In this document: positions 33,129 to 41,727 of the stretch, piece after piece
Layout of the letters: each line of letters opens with the position of its first letter
Numbering within the stretch: position 1 is the stretch's first letter
Assembly: GCA_004020645.1 (NCBI GenBank)
Contig: SAQL01000021.1
Coordinates: 1 to 64,000 of the forward strand
Source of the DNA: Mesorhizobium sp.
GTDB taxonomy: Bacteria > Pseudomonadota > Alphaproteobacteria > Rhizobiales > Rhizobiaceae
Reading direction: 5' to 3'
Length of the DNA: 64,000 nt
The notes under the pieces: model-generated
Seen by the model: the letters and a program-made list of their open reading frames with translations, nothing else
What the model was told of the DNA's origin: nothing
Databases searched by the model: none
Program-made: the position numbers and the translations under genes

Positions 33129-33230
33129 GCGCATGATTCCGAAAATCGGAATCGATTTTCAGAAAGGATCATGCGCCAAATCAGGAGTACTCCAGCGTCC
33201 TGCGCGTCCAAAGGACGCGCGGCGCTACAG
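33129..33230. repeat. Palindromic element, family 2, copy F (full)
   Basis: GCGCATGATTCCGAAAATCGG at 33129 faces GATCATGCGC at 33168-33177; the second palindrome runs from CCAGCGTCCTGCGCGTCC to GGACGCGCGGCGCTACAG (33191-33230). This is the most complete family 2 copy. It ends 8 bases from the stop of the DUF465 gene. Confidence 0.8.
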
Positions 33231-33237
33231 AAGAGCG

Positions 33238-33417
33238 TCAGTGCTTAGTCGGTTTCGCCTTCAGTTTTTCAATCTCGTCCTTGAGTGCCAGCTTGCGCCG
33301 CTTGAGATTCACGATTTCGAGGTCGTCGACCGATGGATGGTTCATCGCATCATCGATTTCGCGTTCGATGTCGCCGTGTTTCCGCTGCAGCTCATCAAGA
33401 TGGGATGCAAGAGACAT
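33238..33417 (-). CDS. DUF465 (YdcH-like) protein, 59 residues
   Basis: 59 residues from ATG 33417 to TGA 33238. MSLASHLDELQRKHGDIERE, then IDDAMNHPSVDDLEIVNLKR and RKLALKDEIEKLK is the DUF465 helical hairpin. The ATG has GGGAGAACCAATC upstream. Function unknown; the family is widespread in alphaproteobacteria. A second DUF465 gene diverges from it 240 bases away. Confidence 0.85.
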   Translation of the reverse strand: MSLASHLDELQRKHGDIEREIDDAMNHPSVDDLEIVNLKRRKLALKDEIEKLKAKPTKH

Positions 33418-33656
33418 GATTGGTTCTCCCTTTCATGGTTTCCTCGATTGCAGCCGTCAAGGCGCGTCCACCGCAAGTTCGCTTCTGTGACGGCATAATG
33501 ACAGTGTGCCACTATCGGGCACCGATGTCGAATGCTGCGTGGTAGCATTCCACGACAATACGAAATGTGGTATTGGCTGCGCGCCGGTGCAAGATACCTC
33601 CGGCCTCGCCCAATAAGGCCCATTTTTGGGCGCCGCAGACGTGCAGACGGTAGATA

Positions 33657-33860
33657 ATGTCCGAACAGGAACAGGCTGATATCCGCCTCGAATATTCTCG
33701 GCTGAAGCAGGAGCACGCCGATTTCGACGCGGCCATCAACGCGATGATCGCCATGAACTGCGACCCTCTGCAGATCCAGCGCATGAAGAAGAAAAAACTT
33801 TTCCTGAAAGACCGGCTGATGGCGCTGGAAGACCGGATCATCCCCGACATCATCGCGTGA
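33657..33860 (+). CDS. DUF465 (YdcH-like) protein, 67 residues
   Basis: 67 residues: MSEQEQADIRLEYSRLKQEH, then ADFDAAINAMIAMNCDPLQI and QRMKKKKLFLKDRLMALEDR, again the DUF465 helical hairpin with the conserved KKKKLFLKDR. It is the divergent partner of the gene at 33238; the gap contains GAATGCT-AGCATTC (33530-33550) and no gene. The role is unknown. Confidence 0.85.
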   Translation: MSEQEQADIRLEYSRLKQEHADFDAAINAMIAMNCDPLQIQRMKKKKLFLKDRLMALEDRIIPDIIA

Positions 33861-33893
33861 GCGAACCCCACTTACGGTCGCGACAAATTCTGC

Positions 33894-34697
33894 TCATCCC
33901 GTGATCGAAAGCCTCGCGGCGCGTTCGCGCAGCAGGGCGATGAGATCGCGGGTCTTCTCCTCGGAAGTGTCGATTGGAACCACCAGGCATATCGTCGCCT
34001 CGACGTTGCCGGCAGCTGAAAAGACCGGCGCGGCAAGGCATTTTGTATAGGCGTCGACAAGACCTGAGGTTACACAGTAGCCGGCAGCCCCAGCCGTAGC
34101 GATATCGGCTATGAAGTCGTCCAGCAGCAATCTGCGGCCGTCTGGCAGGACGAGATCATCTTCGGACACCATGTCTTCGATCACCGCCCTTTCGAAGCCG
34201 GCGAGAAGCAACCGCCCGGAAGCGGTCCAGGGAAGCGGGATCTGCAGACCTGTGGCCGAACTGATCCGGAACGGCCTGGTGCCTGGACTGGAATGGACAA
34301 TCGTGTAGCGGCCGCTTTGCAGCATGCACAATTCGGAGGTCTCGCCTGTCTCGCGCGACAGGTTGTCGACTTCCTGACGCCCTCGCCTGAGCAGGTCGTT
34401 GCCGCGCACATAGTCCATTCCGTAGAGATAAAGCTTCTTCCCGAAATAAACCCGATTACCGTCGCCGGCCATTTCCAGCAGGCCCGCATCCACGAGCGAG
34501 CGCACGAGCGTGTAGATCGTCGAGCGCGGCGCATTCACTCCCTTGGCCAGATCACCAATCCCGATCGCACGCTGGTTCGCGTGAAGAAACTCCAGGATAT
34601 GGAGCACCCGGTTGAGACCCTTCTCGCGAGAGCCCGAATTCCTGTCTTCGTCCGGACCAGCGTCCGGCCGAACTGCCAAGGCATTGCCATCTTGCAT
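33894..34697 (-). CDS. IclR-family regulator of the adjacent importer operon
   Basis: 267 residues. A winged helix at about 28-90 (RVLHILEFLHANQRAIGIGD, then VNAPRSTIYTLVRSLVDAGL) precedes an effector domain with SGRYTIVHSSPGTRPFRISS and the conserved PLPWTASGRLLLAG near 155. The N-terminal 25 residues are hydrophilic and variable. It is divergent from the ABC importer genes, and two tandem 18-base operator-like repeats lie between them, so it very likely controls that operon in response to the imported or derived compound. Confidence 0.92.
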   Translation of the reverse strand: MQDGNALAVRPDAGPDEDRNSGSREKGLNRVLHILEFLHANQRAIGIGDLAKGVNAPRSTIYTLVRSLVDAGLLEMAGDGNRVYFGKKLYLYGMDYVRGNDLLRRGRQEVDNLSRETGETSELCMLQSGRYTIVHSSPGTRPFRISSATGLQIPLPWTASGRLLLAGFERAVIEDMVSEDDLVLPDGRRLLLDDFIADIATAGAAGYCVTSGLVDAYTKCLAAPVFSAAGNVEATICLVVPIDTSEEKTRDLIALLRERAARLSITG

Positions 34698-34720
34698 TAC
34701 TTGTTCCTGATGTTAGTATC

Positions 34721-34758
34721 TGTCTTGTACAGGATACATGTGTCTTTTGTAAGAGACA
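34721..34758. promoter_or_regulatory. Two tandem 18-bp IclR operator candidates
   Basis: TGTCTTGTACAGGATACA (34721-34738) and TGTCTTTTGTAAGAGACA (34741-34758) match at 13 of 18 positions, are each imperfect palindromes (TGT-TC half-sites) and are spaced exactly 20 bases, two helical turns. They sit in the divergent gap between the IclR gene and the importer operon. Confidence 0.65.
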
Positions 34759-34820
34759 ATCCAGCAGATCACTGATGCATGTATCGGCAAAGGGGAACAC
34801 AACACGAAGAGGAGGTCGCC

Positions 34821-35702
34821 GTGAACGACACATCCAAAAGACGTGAATTTCTGAAACTGGGAATGGCCGGGCTCGCAACGGCCGGAGTGGTGGGCGCAGC
34901 AGCAACGGTCGATGTTCAGAAGGCGGCGGCGCAAGCCGCACCGGACAGCCTGCTGCGCACCGTTCTCGAGCGCGGCAAGGTGATCGTCGGCACCGGCAGC
35001 ACCAACGCGCCATGGCACTTCGAAAACGATGCCGGCGAACTGGTCGGCATGGACATCACCATGGGGCGCATTCTTGCCAAGGGGCTTTTCGACGATCCGA
35101 CCAAGGTCGAATTCGTCATGCAGGATCCGGCCCAGCGCATTCCGAACGTGACCACCAACAAGGTCGACATCTCGATCCAGTTCATGACCATGACCGCCCA
35201 GCGCTCGCAGCTGATCCACTTCTCCCGGCCCTATTACGTCGAAGGCATCGCCTTGCTGACCCTTCCGAACGCCGAAAACAAGACCTTCGACAAGCTGGTT
35301 GCCGGCGGTTCGGCGACACGGATTTCCATCCTGCAAAACGTCGATGCCGAGGCAAATGTGCACATCGTCCTGCCGGAGGCGCAGGTGATGCAGATTGACA
35401 CGCAGGCCAACGTGCTGCAGGCACTGGAATCGAAGCGCGTCGACGCCGCCGCCGTCGATCTGTCCACGGTCCGCTGGCTCGCCTCACGTAATCCGGACAA
35501 ATACTTCGATGCCGGCAAGAGCTGGTTCTCGATGCTTTACGGCGCCGCACTTCGGCAAGGCGACCCCGACTGGCTGACCTTCGTCAACACGACCTTCACC
35601 ACCGCCATGTTCGGCCATGAGACGGCGCTCTATGACGCTGCATTCAAGGACTATTTCGGACAGGAGCCGCCGGCGCGCCATCCCGGCTTCCCGGTCATCT
35701 GA
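34821..35702 (+). CDS. Amino-acid ABC transporter, periplasmic binding protein
   Basis: 293 residues of the SBP_bac_3 family. The N terminus KRREFLKLGMAGLATAGVVG resembles a Tat-type signal (RRxFL), with cleavage likely after AAAQA. The binding domain has VLERGKVIVGTGSTNAPWHF, GMDITMGRILAKGLF and DISIQFMTMTAQRSQLIHFS. It delivers a polar amino acid or amino-sugar-type ligand; which one is unknown. The start is GTG 34821 after GAGGAGG, not the upstream ATG at 34779. First gene of the operon. Confidence 0.9.
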   Translation: MNDTSKRREFLKLGMAGLATAGVVGAAATVDVQKAAAQAAPDSLLRTVLERGKVIVGTGSTNAPWHFENDAGELVGMDITMGRILAKGLFDDPTKVEFVMQDPAQRIPNVTTNKVDISIQFMTMTAQRSQLIHFSRPYYVEGIALLTLPNAENKTFDKLVAGGSATRISILQNVDAEANVHIVLPEAQVMQIDTQANVLQALESKRVDAAAVDLSTVRWLASRNPDKYFDAGKSWFSMLYGAALRQGDPDWLTFVNTTFTTAMFGHETALYDAAFKDYFGQEPPARHPGFPVI

Positions 35703-35772
35703 TGCAAGCCGGCGGAAGGGCCGCGCCCTTCCGCCTCCTTCTCGTCGACAGCCCTCGATATGACAGGGACAC

Positions 35773-36438
35773 ATGGGCTATACCCTAAACTTCAACCTGA
35801 TCTGGCGGCATTTCGAAAAGCTCTGGGGCGGGCTGCTGCTCAGCCTCGAGCTGGCCGTGATCTCCATCGCGATCGGCATCGTCATCGGGCTGCTTCTGGC
35901 GGTCTGGTACGTATCGGCCGGGCGGTTGGTCAGGACCGCCATCGCCGCCTATGTCGAATTCATCCGCAACGTACCGCTGATCCTGCTCGTCTATCTCGTC
36001 TTCTACGGCCTGCCGACGGTGGTCGACATCGCCTACAGCGCGCAGACCTCATTCATTGCCACGCTGTCGCTCTATAGCGGCGCGTATCTGGTCGAGGTGT
36101 TCCGCTCCGGGCTCGAAGCGGTTCCGCGCGGGCAGCTCGACGCCGGCAAGGCGATTGGCCTGACGCCATGGCAAAGGCTGCTCCATGTGCGCCTGCCGAC
36201 GATGCTGCGCATAACGCTGCCCGCGCTTTCCAACACGTTCCTATCGCTCTTCAAGGACACGTCCGTCGCTTCGGTCATTTCGGTGCCCGAGCTCACCTAC
36301 GGCGCCCAGTGGATCAACTTCAACACCTTCCGAATCGTCGAGGTCTACCTTGTGGTGACGGCGATGTACCTCTTGACGGGCTACGCGCTTCTTTATGCGC
36401 TTCGGCTTGTCGAGCGCCGGTTCAGGGCGGCGCACTAG
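35773..36438 (+). CDS. Amino-acid ABC transporter permease (HisM/GlnP type)
   Basis: 221 residues, about five membrane helices. The EAA-type loop YLVEVFRSGLEAVPRGQLDA near residue 105 and the GLTPWQRLLHVRLPTMLRI segment place it in the polar amino-acid permease family. It pairs with the next permease to form the membrane channel. Its stop lies one base before the start of the next gene. Confidence 0.93.
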   Translation: MGYTLNFNLIWRHFEKLWGGLLLSLELAVISIAIGIVIGLLLAVWYVSAGRLVRTAIAAYVEFIRNVPLILLVYLVFYGLPTVVDIAYSAQTSFIATLSLYSGAYLVEVFRSGLEAVPRGQLDAGKAIGLTPWQRLLHVRLPTMLRITLPALSNTFLSLFKDTSVASVISVPELTYGAQWINFNTFRIVEVYLVVTAMYLLTGYALLYALRLVERRFRAAH

Positions 36439-36439
36439 G

Positions 36440-37090
36440 ATGCTTGGCCAGATCGCCTATGCCTTGCCCTTCCTGGCCCAAGGTTTTGCCGTGACACTGT
36501 GGGTGTCGCTGCTGGTCGTGGTATTGTCGCTCATCGCCGGTGTGATGATGGGCGTCGGCCTTGTCTATGGCCCCGCTCCGCTGCGCTGGGCAGTGCGCAT
36601 TTTCAGCGACACCATTCGCGGCATTCCGATCCTGGTGCTCATCTTCTTCGTCTATTACGGCCTGCCTGCCGTCGGCATCCATCTGGAATCCTTCTGGGCA
36701 GCCGTGCTGGCGCTCACCCTGTTCAAGACGGCACAGGTCATCGAGTATCTGCGCGGTGCGGTCGGTTCCATACCGAAGGGGCAGTCCGAAGCGGCCATGG
36801 CGATCGGGCTGACCTTTCGCCAGCGACTGGCCTACGTCATCTTCCCGCAAGCGTTCAGGCGCTTCCTGCCGCCTTGGATCAATGGCGTCACCGATGCGGT
36901 GAAGGGCAGCGCGCTGGTCTCGCTGCTCGGCATCACCGACCTGATGCACGCCATCAACCAGGTCATCGGCCGCACCTACGAAGCGATGCCGCTCTACATC
37001 CTCGGTGCGGTCATCTATTTCGTCGTCAATTACGCCCTCTCCCTGGCCAGCCGACGGTTGGAGCGGCGTTTCTCCTTCATCCGGGAATAG
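36440..37090 (+). CDS. Amino-acid ABC transporter permease
   Basis: 216 residues, five or so helices: VIEYLRGAVGSIPKGQSEAA near residue 105, then MAIGLTFRQRLAYVIFPQAF. This is the second channel subunit. ATG 36440 follows the TAG of the previous gene by one base, so translation is coupled. The ATPase gene starts 4 bases after its stop. Confidence 0.93.
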   Translation: MLGQIAYALPFLAQGFAVTLWVSLLVVVLSLIAGVMMGVGLVYGPAPLRWAVRIFSDTIRGIPILVLIFFVYYGLPAVGIHLESFWAAVLALTLFKTAQVIEYLRGAVGSIPKGQSEAAMAIGLTFRQRLAYVIFPQAFRRFLPPWINGVTDAVKGSALVSLLGITDLMHAINQVIGRTYEAMPLYILGAVIYFVVNYALSLASRRLERRFSFIRE

Positions 37091-37094
37091 CAAG

Positions 37095-37889
37095 ATGTCC
37101 ATCTCCCCGCCCGCCAATCCGGCGCTTCTCGACATCTCCGACGTTTCCAAATCCTTTGGATCCGTCGAGGTCCTGCGCTCCGTCAGCCTGCAGGTGACAC
37201 GCGGCGAAGTGGTGACTGTCATCGGACCTTCCGGCAGCGGCAAGACCACGCTGCTGCGCTGCGTCAACTTCCTGGAGAGCTACGACAGCGGCTCCATCCG
37301 CATCGACGGCAAGGAGGTCGGCTTCCGCGACACGGGAACACGCCAGCGCCGCAGCGAGCGCGACCTGGCGAAGATGCGCGCCGAAACCGGAATGGTGTTC
37401 CAGAGTTTCAATCTGTTTCCGCATCTGACGGCGGCCGGCAACATCATGCTTGGCCTGCGCAAGGTGCGCGGCAAGAGCAGTACCGAAGCACGTGCCATTG
37501 CCGAGCACTGGCTGGGCCGGGTCGGACTTGCCCACAAGGCCGACAGCCTGCCGGCCGAGCTTTCCGGCGGCCAGCAGCAGCGCGTCGGCATCGCCCGGGC
37601 GGTGGCGATGGAGCCGAAAATCCTGCTGCTCGACGAGATAACCTCCGCGCTCGACCCGGAACTCGTCGGCGAGGTGCTCGAGGTCGTGCGCAGCCTGGCC
37701 GAGGACGGCATGACGATGGTGATGGTCACGCACGAGATGGCCTTTGCGCGCGACGCGTCGAGCCGCATCGTCTTCATGGCGGATGGCGGTGTCAGCGCCG
37801 CGGGCCCGCCTGCCGACATTCTGGGCACCGAGATCGACAATGAGCGTCTTCGCGCCTTCCTGGCGCGGTTTCGTGCCTCGCATTTCTGA
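37095..37889 (+). CDS. Amino-acid ABC transporter ATP-binding protein
   Basis: 264 residues. Walker A GPSGSGKTTLLRCVNFLE near 45, Q-loop MVFQSFNLFPHLT near 102, signature LSGGQQQRVGIARAVAMEPK near 160 and Walker B ILLLDEITSALDPE near 180 are all intact. It powers the two permeases. The 37 bases after it hold the ribosome site AAGGAGCC of the RidA gene. Confidence 0.96.
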   Translation: MSISPPANPALLDISDVSKSFGSVEVLRSVSLQVTRGEVVTVIGPSGSGKTTLLRCVNFLESYDSGSIRIDGKEVGFRDTGTRQRRSERDLAKMRAETGMVFQSFNLFPHLTAAGNIMLGLRKVRGKSSTEARAIAEHWLGRVGLAHKADSLPAELSGGQQQRVGIARAVAMEPKILLLDEITSALDPELVGEVLEVVRSLAEDGMTMVMVTHEMAFARDASSRIVFMADGGVSAAGPPADILGTEIDNERLRAFLARFRASHF

Positions 37890-37925
37890 CACCGGGCGGC
37901 GAAAGCTGTCGCAAGGAGCCTTTTT

Positions 37926-38387
37926 ATGACGCCTTACATCCGGCTCGCCGAATTGGGCCTGACGCTGCCCGAGCCGCCGACGCCGATCGCCAATTTCGTC
38001 ACCCACGCCGAAAGCGGGCGGCTGATCTTCCTCTCCGGCCAAGGGCCGCTGCGCGCCGATGGCACGCTTTGCACCGGCAAGGTGGGCGAGGACGTCACGG
38101 TTGAAGAGGCCTATAAGCATGCCCGTCTCACCGGCCTGAACCTGCTCGCCGTCATGCACGCCGCGGCAGGCGACCTCGGCCGTATCGTGCGCGTCGTCAA
38201 GCTGCTTGGCTTCGTCAACGCCATCCCGACCTTCAGCGACCATCCGCAGGTGGTGAATGGCTGTTCCGATCTTTTCGCCGAAGTCTTCGATAGTATCGGC
38301 GGGCACGCCCGCTCGGCGATCGGTGTCGGTTCCTTGCCGGGAAACATTACGGTCGAAATCGAGGCGGTCATCGAGATCGCTGCCTGA
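37926..38387 (+). CDS. RidA-family protein
   Basis: 153 residues of the YjgF/RidA family: RLIFLSGQGPLRADGTLCTG, then HARLTGLNLLAVMHAAAGDL and the end motif HARSAIGVGSLPGNITVEIE with the conserved arginine. RidA proteins hydrolyse reactive enamine and imine intermediates made by PLP enzymes. It lies between an importer and a PLP-dependent enzyme in one operon, so it probably handles the product of that enzyme. Confidence 0.9.
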   Translation: MTPYIRLAELGLTLPEPPTPIANFVTHAESGRLIFLSGQGPLRADGTLCTGKVGEDVTVEEAYKHARLTGLNLLAVMHAAAGDLGRIVRVVKLLGFVNAIPTFSDHPQVVNGCSDLFAEVFDSIGGHARSAIGVGSLPGNITVEIEAVIEIAA

Positions 38388-38411
38388 CGTCTACCAATGG
38401 GATCTCTAGAG

Positions 38412-39617
38412 ATGAAAACCTATTCCGCAAACGGCTCCAACACGACAATCCGCGAACGGCTCGGCCTTCGCCCGATCATCAATGTTTCCGGCACGATGAC
38501 GGCGCTCGGCGCCTCGATCATCGTCCCGGAAGCGATCGCCGCGATGTCGGAGATCGCTTCGCAGTGGGTGGAGATGGACGACCTGCAACGCGCCGCAAGC
38601 ACGGTCGTCGCGCGCCTCACAGGAGGCGAGGCCGGTTTCGTCACGGCTTGCTGCGCCAGTGGCATCACCATGGCGATTGCCGGCACCATGACCGGCACCA
38701 ACCTTCTGGCGATCGAGCGGCTGCCGGATGACACCGAGGGCCTCAAGTCGGAGGTCATCGTCCAGCTCGGTCATATCGTCAACTACGGCGCGCCGATCGA
38801 CCAGTCGATCCGGCTGGCCGGGGCCAGGACCGTACCGGCCGGTACGGTCAGCGTGACGCAGGATTATCATGTGCGCGAGGCGATCCGCGATCGCACCGCG
38901 GCAGGCCTCTATGTCGTTGCGCATCACACGGTGCAATACGGCATGCTCTCGCTCGAGGAATTCTGCGAGATCTGCCACGCCAGGGGTGTCCCGGTGATCG
39001 TCGACGCCGCCTCCGAATACGATTTGCGCGGCTTTCTCGCACGCGGCGCCGACATCGTCGTCTATAGCGGGCACAAATTCCTCTCGGGACCGACAAGCGG
39101 CATCGTCACGGGGCGCAAGGATCTGGTGCGGGCCGCCTATCTGCAGAATCGTGGCGTTGCGCGGGCGATGAAGGTCGGCAAGGAAAGCATCGCCGGCACC
39201 ATGGCCGCGCTGGAGACCTGGGAGCGGCGCGACCATGCCGGCATCCGCAAGCGGGAAGAAGCCGCTCTGCGTCTGTGGAAGGACGCATTGCAGGGCCTGC
39301 CCGGTATCGCCGCGCATATCATTCCCGATCCGACCGGCAATCCGCTCGACCGCCTGCAGGTGTTTGTTACGCCCGAAAGCAGGTTCACCGCCGCCGGCCT
39401 TGCCTCGGCGCTGGCGGCCGGTTCGCCCCCTATTATCGTCCGCAACCACGAAGTCGAGCTCGGTCACTTCTTCCTCGACCCGTGCAATCTTCATCCTGGC
39501 GAGGCGGAGATCGTCGCGGAACGCCTGCGGGCCGTGTTGAGCGCGGCCGAGCGTCCGGCGGATGCGATGAAGTCCGCCCGCAAGGATAGCGCCGGCGCCG
39601 TGCGCTGGCCGGATTAG
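38412..39617 (+). CDS. SelA-like PLP-dependent enzyme (DgaE-like lyase)
   Basis: 401 residues of the fold-type I PLP family related to SelA and D-glucosaminate-6-phosphate ammonia-lyase. The N-terminal IRERLGLRPIINVSGTMTAL is typical, GGEAGFVTACCASGITMAIA forms the phosphate cup, PVIVDAASEYDLRGF carries the cofactor aspartate, and the Schiff-base lysine is Lys222 in YSGHKFLSGPTSGI. It probably eliminates ammonia from an imported amino acid or amino-sugar acid. It is unlikely to be true SelA, since no selenocysteine genes are present and SelA is longer. ATG 38412 has GGGA in range; ATG 38397 is the alternative. Confidence 0.85.
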   Translation: MKTYSANGSNTTIRERLGLRPIINVSGTMTALGASIIVPEAIAAMSEIASQWVEMDDLQRAASTVVARLTGGEAGFVTACCASGITMAIAGTMTGTNLLAIERLPDDTEGLKSEVIVQLGHIVNYGAPIDQSIRLAGARTVPAGTVSVTQDYHVREAIRDRTAAGLYVVAHHTVQYGMLSLEEFCEICHARGVPVIVDAASEYDLRGFLARGADIVVYSGHKFLSGPTSGIVTGRKDLVRAAYLQNRGVARAMKVGKESIAGTMAALETWERRDHAGIRKREEAALRLWKDALQGLPGIAAHIIPDPTGNPLDRLQVFVTPESRFTAAGLASALAAGSPPIIVRNHEVELGHFFLDPCNLHPGEAEIVAERLRAVLSAAERPADAMKSARKDSAGAVRWPD

Positions 39618-39720
39618 GTAATGATGGTGCCTCGCGCCCGAATGCTGCGCAGAGGCACCACATCCTTGCCGTCGATCCCGAATTCCGCTAATGCGCGCCT
39701 TTGCCGCCGGGAGCAGAAGC

Positions 39721-40218
39721 TTGGACGATCACCGCGCCGACGTCGCCGTCATCATGGGCAGCCAGTCCGACTGGGCGACGATGCGCCACGCCGCCGAAAC
39801 GCTGGAGGCATTGGGCATTCCGCACAAGCGGCTGATCGTCTCGGCTCATCGCACTCCCGACCGGCTCTATGACTTTGCCAAGGGCGCCAAGGCGGCCGGT
39901 TTTCGGGTGATCATCGCCGGCGCCGGCGGTGCGGCGCACCTGCCCGGGATGACGGCGGCGATGACGCCGCTCCCGGTTTTCGGCGTGCCGGTAGAATCGA
40001 AGGCGCTTTCCGGACAGGACTCGCTGCTCTCCATCGTGCAGATGCCGGCCGGCATTCCGGTTGGTACGCTGGCCATTGGCAAGGCGGGCGCCACCAATGC
40101 CGCCCTTCTGGCTGCGGCCGTGCTGGCGCTGACCGACGAAAAGCTCGCCGCCCGGCTCGATGCGTGGCGCGCCGCCCAGACCGCCAGGGTCGCTGCCGAG
40201 CCCACGGACACGCCATGA
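39721..40218 (+). CDS. purE: N5-carboxyaminoimidazole ribonucleotide mutase
   Basis: About 165 residues. The class I PurE signature VAVIMGSQSDWATMRHAAET, then SAHRTPDRLYDFAKGAKAAG and IAGAGGAAHLPGMTAA is intact. It moves the carboxyl group of N5-CAIR in purine synthesis. The best start is TTG 39721 after GGGAG; an ATG at 39691 lacks a ribosome site. Its TGA overlaps the purK ATG. Confidence 0.95.
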   Translation: MDDHRADVAVIMGSQSDWATMRHAAETLEALGIPHKRLIVSAHRTPDRLYDFAKGAKAAGFRVIIAGAGGAAHLPGMTAAMTPLPVFGVPVESKALSGQDSLLSIVQMPAGIPVGTLAIGKAGATNAALLAAAVLALTDEKLAARLDAWRAAQTARVAAEPTDTP

Positions 40219-41291
40219 GCCTGCCCGCGGAATCGACCATCGGCATCATCGGCGGCGGCCAGCTCGGCCGCATGCTGGCCATGGCCGCGGCCCGCCTCGG
40301 CTACCGCACGGTCGTGCTGGAACCGCAGCCGGATTGCCCGGCGGCACAGGTCGCAAACCGGCAGATCACCGCCGCCTATGACGACACGGCTGCGCTCGCC
40401 GAACTGGCTGCAGTCAGCGCCGCCGTCACCTACGAGTTCGAGAACGTGCCGGTCATGGCTGCCAGCGCGCTTGCCGTCACAGTGCCGGTCTATCCGCCGG
40501 CGCGCGCACTTGAAGTGGCGCAGGACCGGGTGGCGGAGAAGAAATTTCTCAACGGCATCGGTATTCCCACCGCGGATTTCTGTCCCGTCGACAATGACGA
40601 CGAATTGACGGCGGCGCTAAAAAAGTTCGACGGCAGCGGCATATTGAAGACGCGGCGCATGGGCTATGACGGCAAGGGTCAGCGCGTCTTCCGCAACATG
40701 GAAACGGGCGGCTTTGCCGGCACCTGCGAGGCGATGGGCAACGTGCCGCTGATCCTCGAATCCTTCGTCGACTTCGAACGCGAGATTTCGGTGATCGCGG
40801 CGCGCGGCATGGACGGTTCGCTCGCCGCCTACGATCCGGCAGAAAACGTCCACCGCGACGGCATCCTGCACAGTTCGACCCTGCCGGCTGGGATTGAGTC
40901 CGAAACCGCCGCTGCAGCGCAGGCGGCGGCAGCAAAAATACTTGCGGCGCTCAATTATGTCGGCGTCATCGGCATCGAGTTCTTTGTCCTTGCCGACGGC
41001 GCGCTGCTGGCCAATGAGATCGCGCCGCGCGTCCACAATTCCGGCCACTGGACTGAGGCCGCCTGCATCGTCTCGCAGTTCGAGCAGCACATTCGCGCCG
41101 TCGCCGGCCTGCCGCTGGGAAATCCCGGCCGCCATTTTGACTGTGTCATGGAAAACCTGATCGGCGACGATGTCTTGCGCGTCCCAGCCCTGCTCGCCGA
41201 GCCCGATCTGATGCTGCATCTCTACGGCAAGGCCGAGGCGCGTCCCGGCCGCAAGATGGGCCATTTTACGCGAATGAGCCGTCACCGTTGA
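40215..41291 (+). CDS. purK: N5-carboxyaminoimidazole ribonucleotide synthase
   Basis: 358 residues of the ATP-grasp family. IGIIGGGQLGRMLAMAAARL at the N terminus, FENVPVMAASALAV, ILKTRRMGYDGKGQRVF and the metal-site region EIAPRVHNSGHWTEAACIVS are all present. It carboxylates AIR with bicarbonate and ATP, then passes N5-CAIR to PurE. The ATG overlaps the purE stop (ATGA), so the two are coupled. Confidence 0.96.
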   Translation: MSLPAESTIGIIGGGQLGRMLAMAAARLGYRTVVLEPQPDCPAAQVANRQITAAYDDTAALAELAAVSAAVTYEFENVPVMAASALAVTVPVYPPARALEVAQDRVAEKKFLNGIGIPTADFCPVDNDDELTAALKKFDGSGILKTRRMGYDGKGQRVFRNMETGGFAGTCEAMGNVPLILESFVDFEREISVIAARGMDGSLAAYDPAENVHRDGILHSSTLPAGIESETAAAAQAAAAKILAALNYVGVIGIEFFVLADGALLANEIAPRVHNSGHWTEAACIVSQFEQHIRAVAGLPLGNPGRHFDCVMENLIGDDVLRVPALLAEPDLMLHLYGKAEARPGRKMGHFTRMSRHR

Positions 41292-41422
41292 GGCTATAGG
41301 ACGGCACCGCTCTAACACCGTCGGTCGAGCAGGAACCCAAACTCCGCCGCACCAGCTTTGTGGAGCACGCTTGCGGTTGACACGGACAAGGCTCCTCGTT
41401 TAAGAGCCACGCACAAGTTGAG

Positions 41423-41450
41423 AGGCGCGCTTTCCGAGCGCGCCTTAATA
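41423..41450 (+). terminator. Terminator after purEK
   Basis: AGGCGCGC (41423-41430) and GCGCGCCT (41438-41445) form a perfect 8-base stem with a 7-base loop, followed by TAATAATT. It lies between purK and rpmJ and probably ends purEK transcription, though it could also shape the rpmJ leader. Confidence 0.6.
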
Positions 41451-41487
41451 ATTCGGCCCAAGCGGGCCCAGACCGACGGGCAAGACC

Positions 41488-41613
41488 ATGAAGATCAAGA
41501 ATTCGCTCAAGGCGCTCAAGGCGCGTCACCGCGACAACCAGCTGGTTCGCCGCAAGGGCCGCGTGTACATCATCAACAAGACCGCTCCGCGCTACAAGGC
41601 GCGCCAGGGCTGA
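41488..41613 (+). CDS. rpmJ: Ribosomal protein bL36, zinc-free (YkgO) type
   Basis: 41 residues from ATG 41488 to TGA 41611-41613: MKIKNSLKALKARHRDNQLV, then RRKGRVYIINKTAPRYKARQ. The four zinc ligands of the C+ form are absent, so this is the zinc-independent type, the standard single L36 of many alphaproteobacteria. It belongs to the large subunit. It stands alone after the purEK terminator. Confidence 0.95.
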   Translation: MKIKNSLKALKARHRDNQLVRRKGRVYIINKTAPRYKARQG

Positions 41614-41727
41614 GTCTTTCGCGTGGGGGCGCCTGCCTCCGCGCCTGCATGATGTAATTTGCCGGCCTGCCGGCCTCTCACGCTAAATTCAGTTTGACGA
41701 TCCGCTGTCCGGGGTTAGATTCCGGTC

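Noticed and set aside
31569..33134. 521-codon ispG frame with long N-terminal extension
   Set aside because: The extension is translated palindromic repeat DNA; ATG 32822 gives the normal IspG length.
32823..33240. CRISPR-like array of repeated hairpins
   Set aside because: The repeats are not identical, are not evenly spaced and have no spacers; no cas genes are present.
38412..39617. Selenocysteine synthase SelA
   Set aside because: The protein is shorter than SelA, and it sits in an amino-acid import operon without selB, selD or a selenocysteine tRNA.
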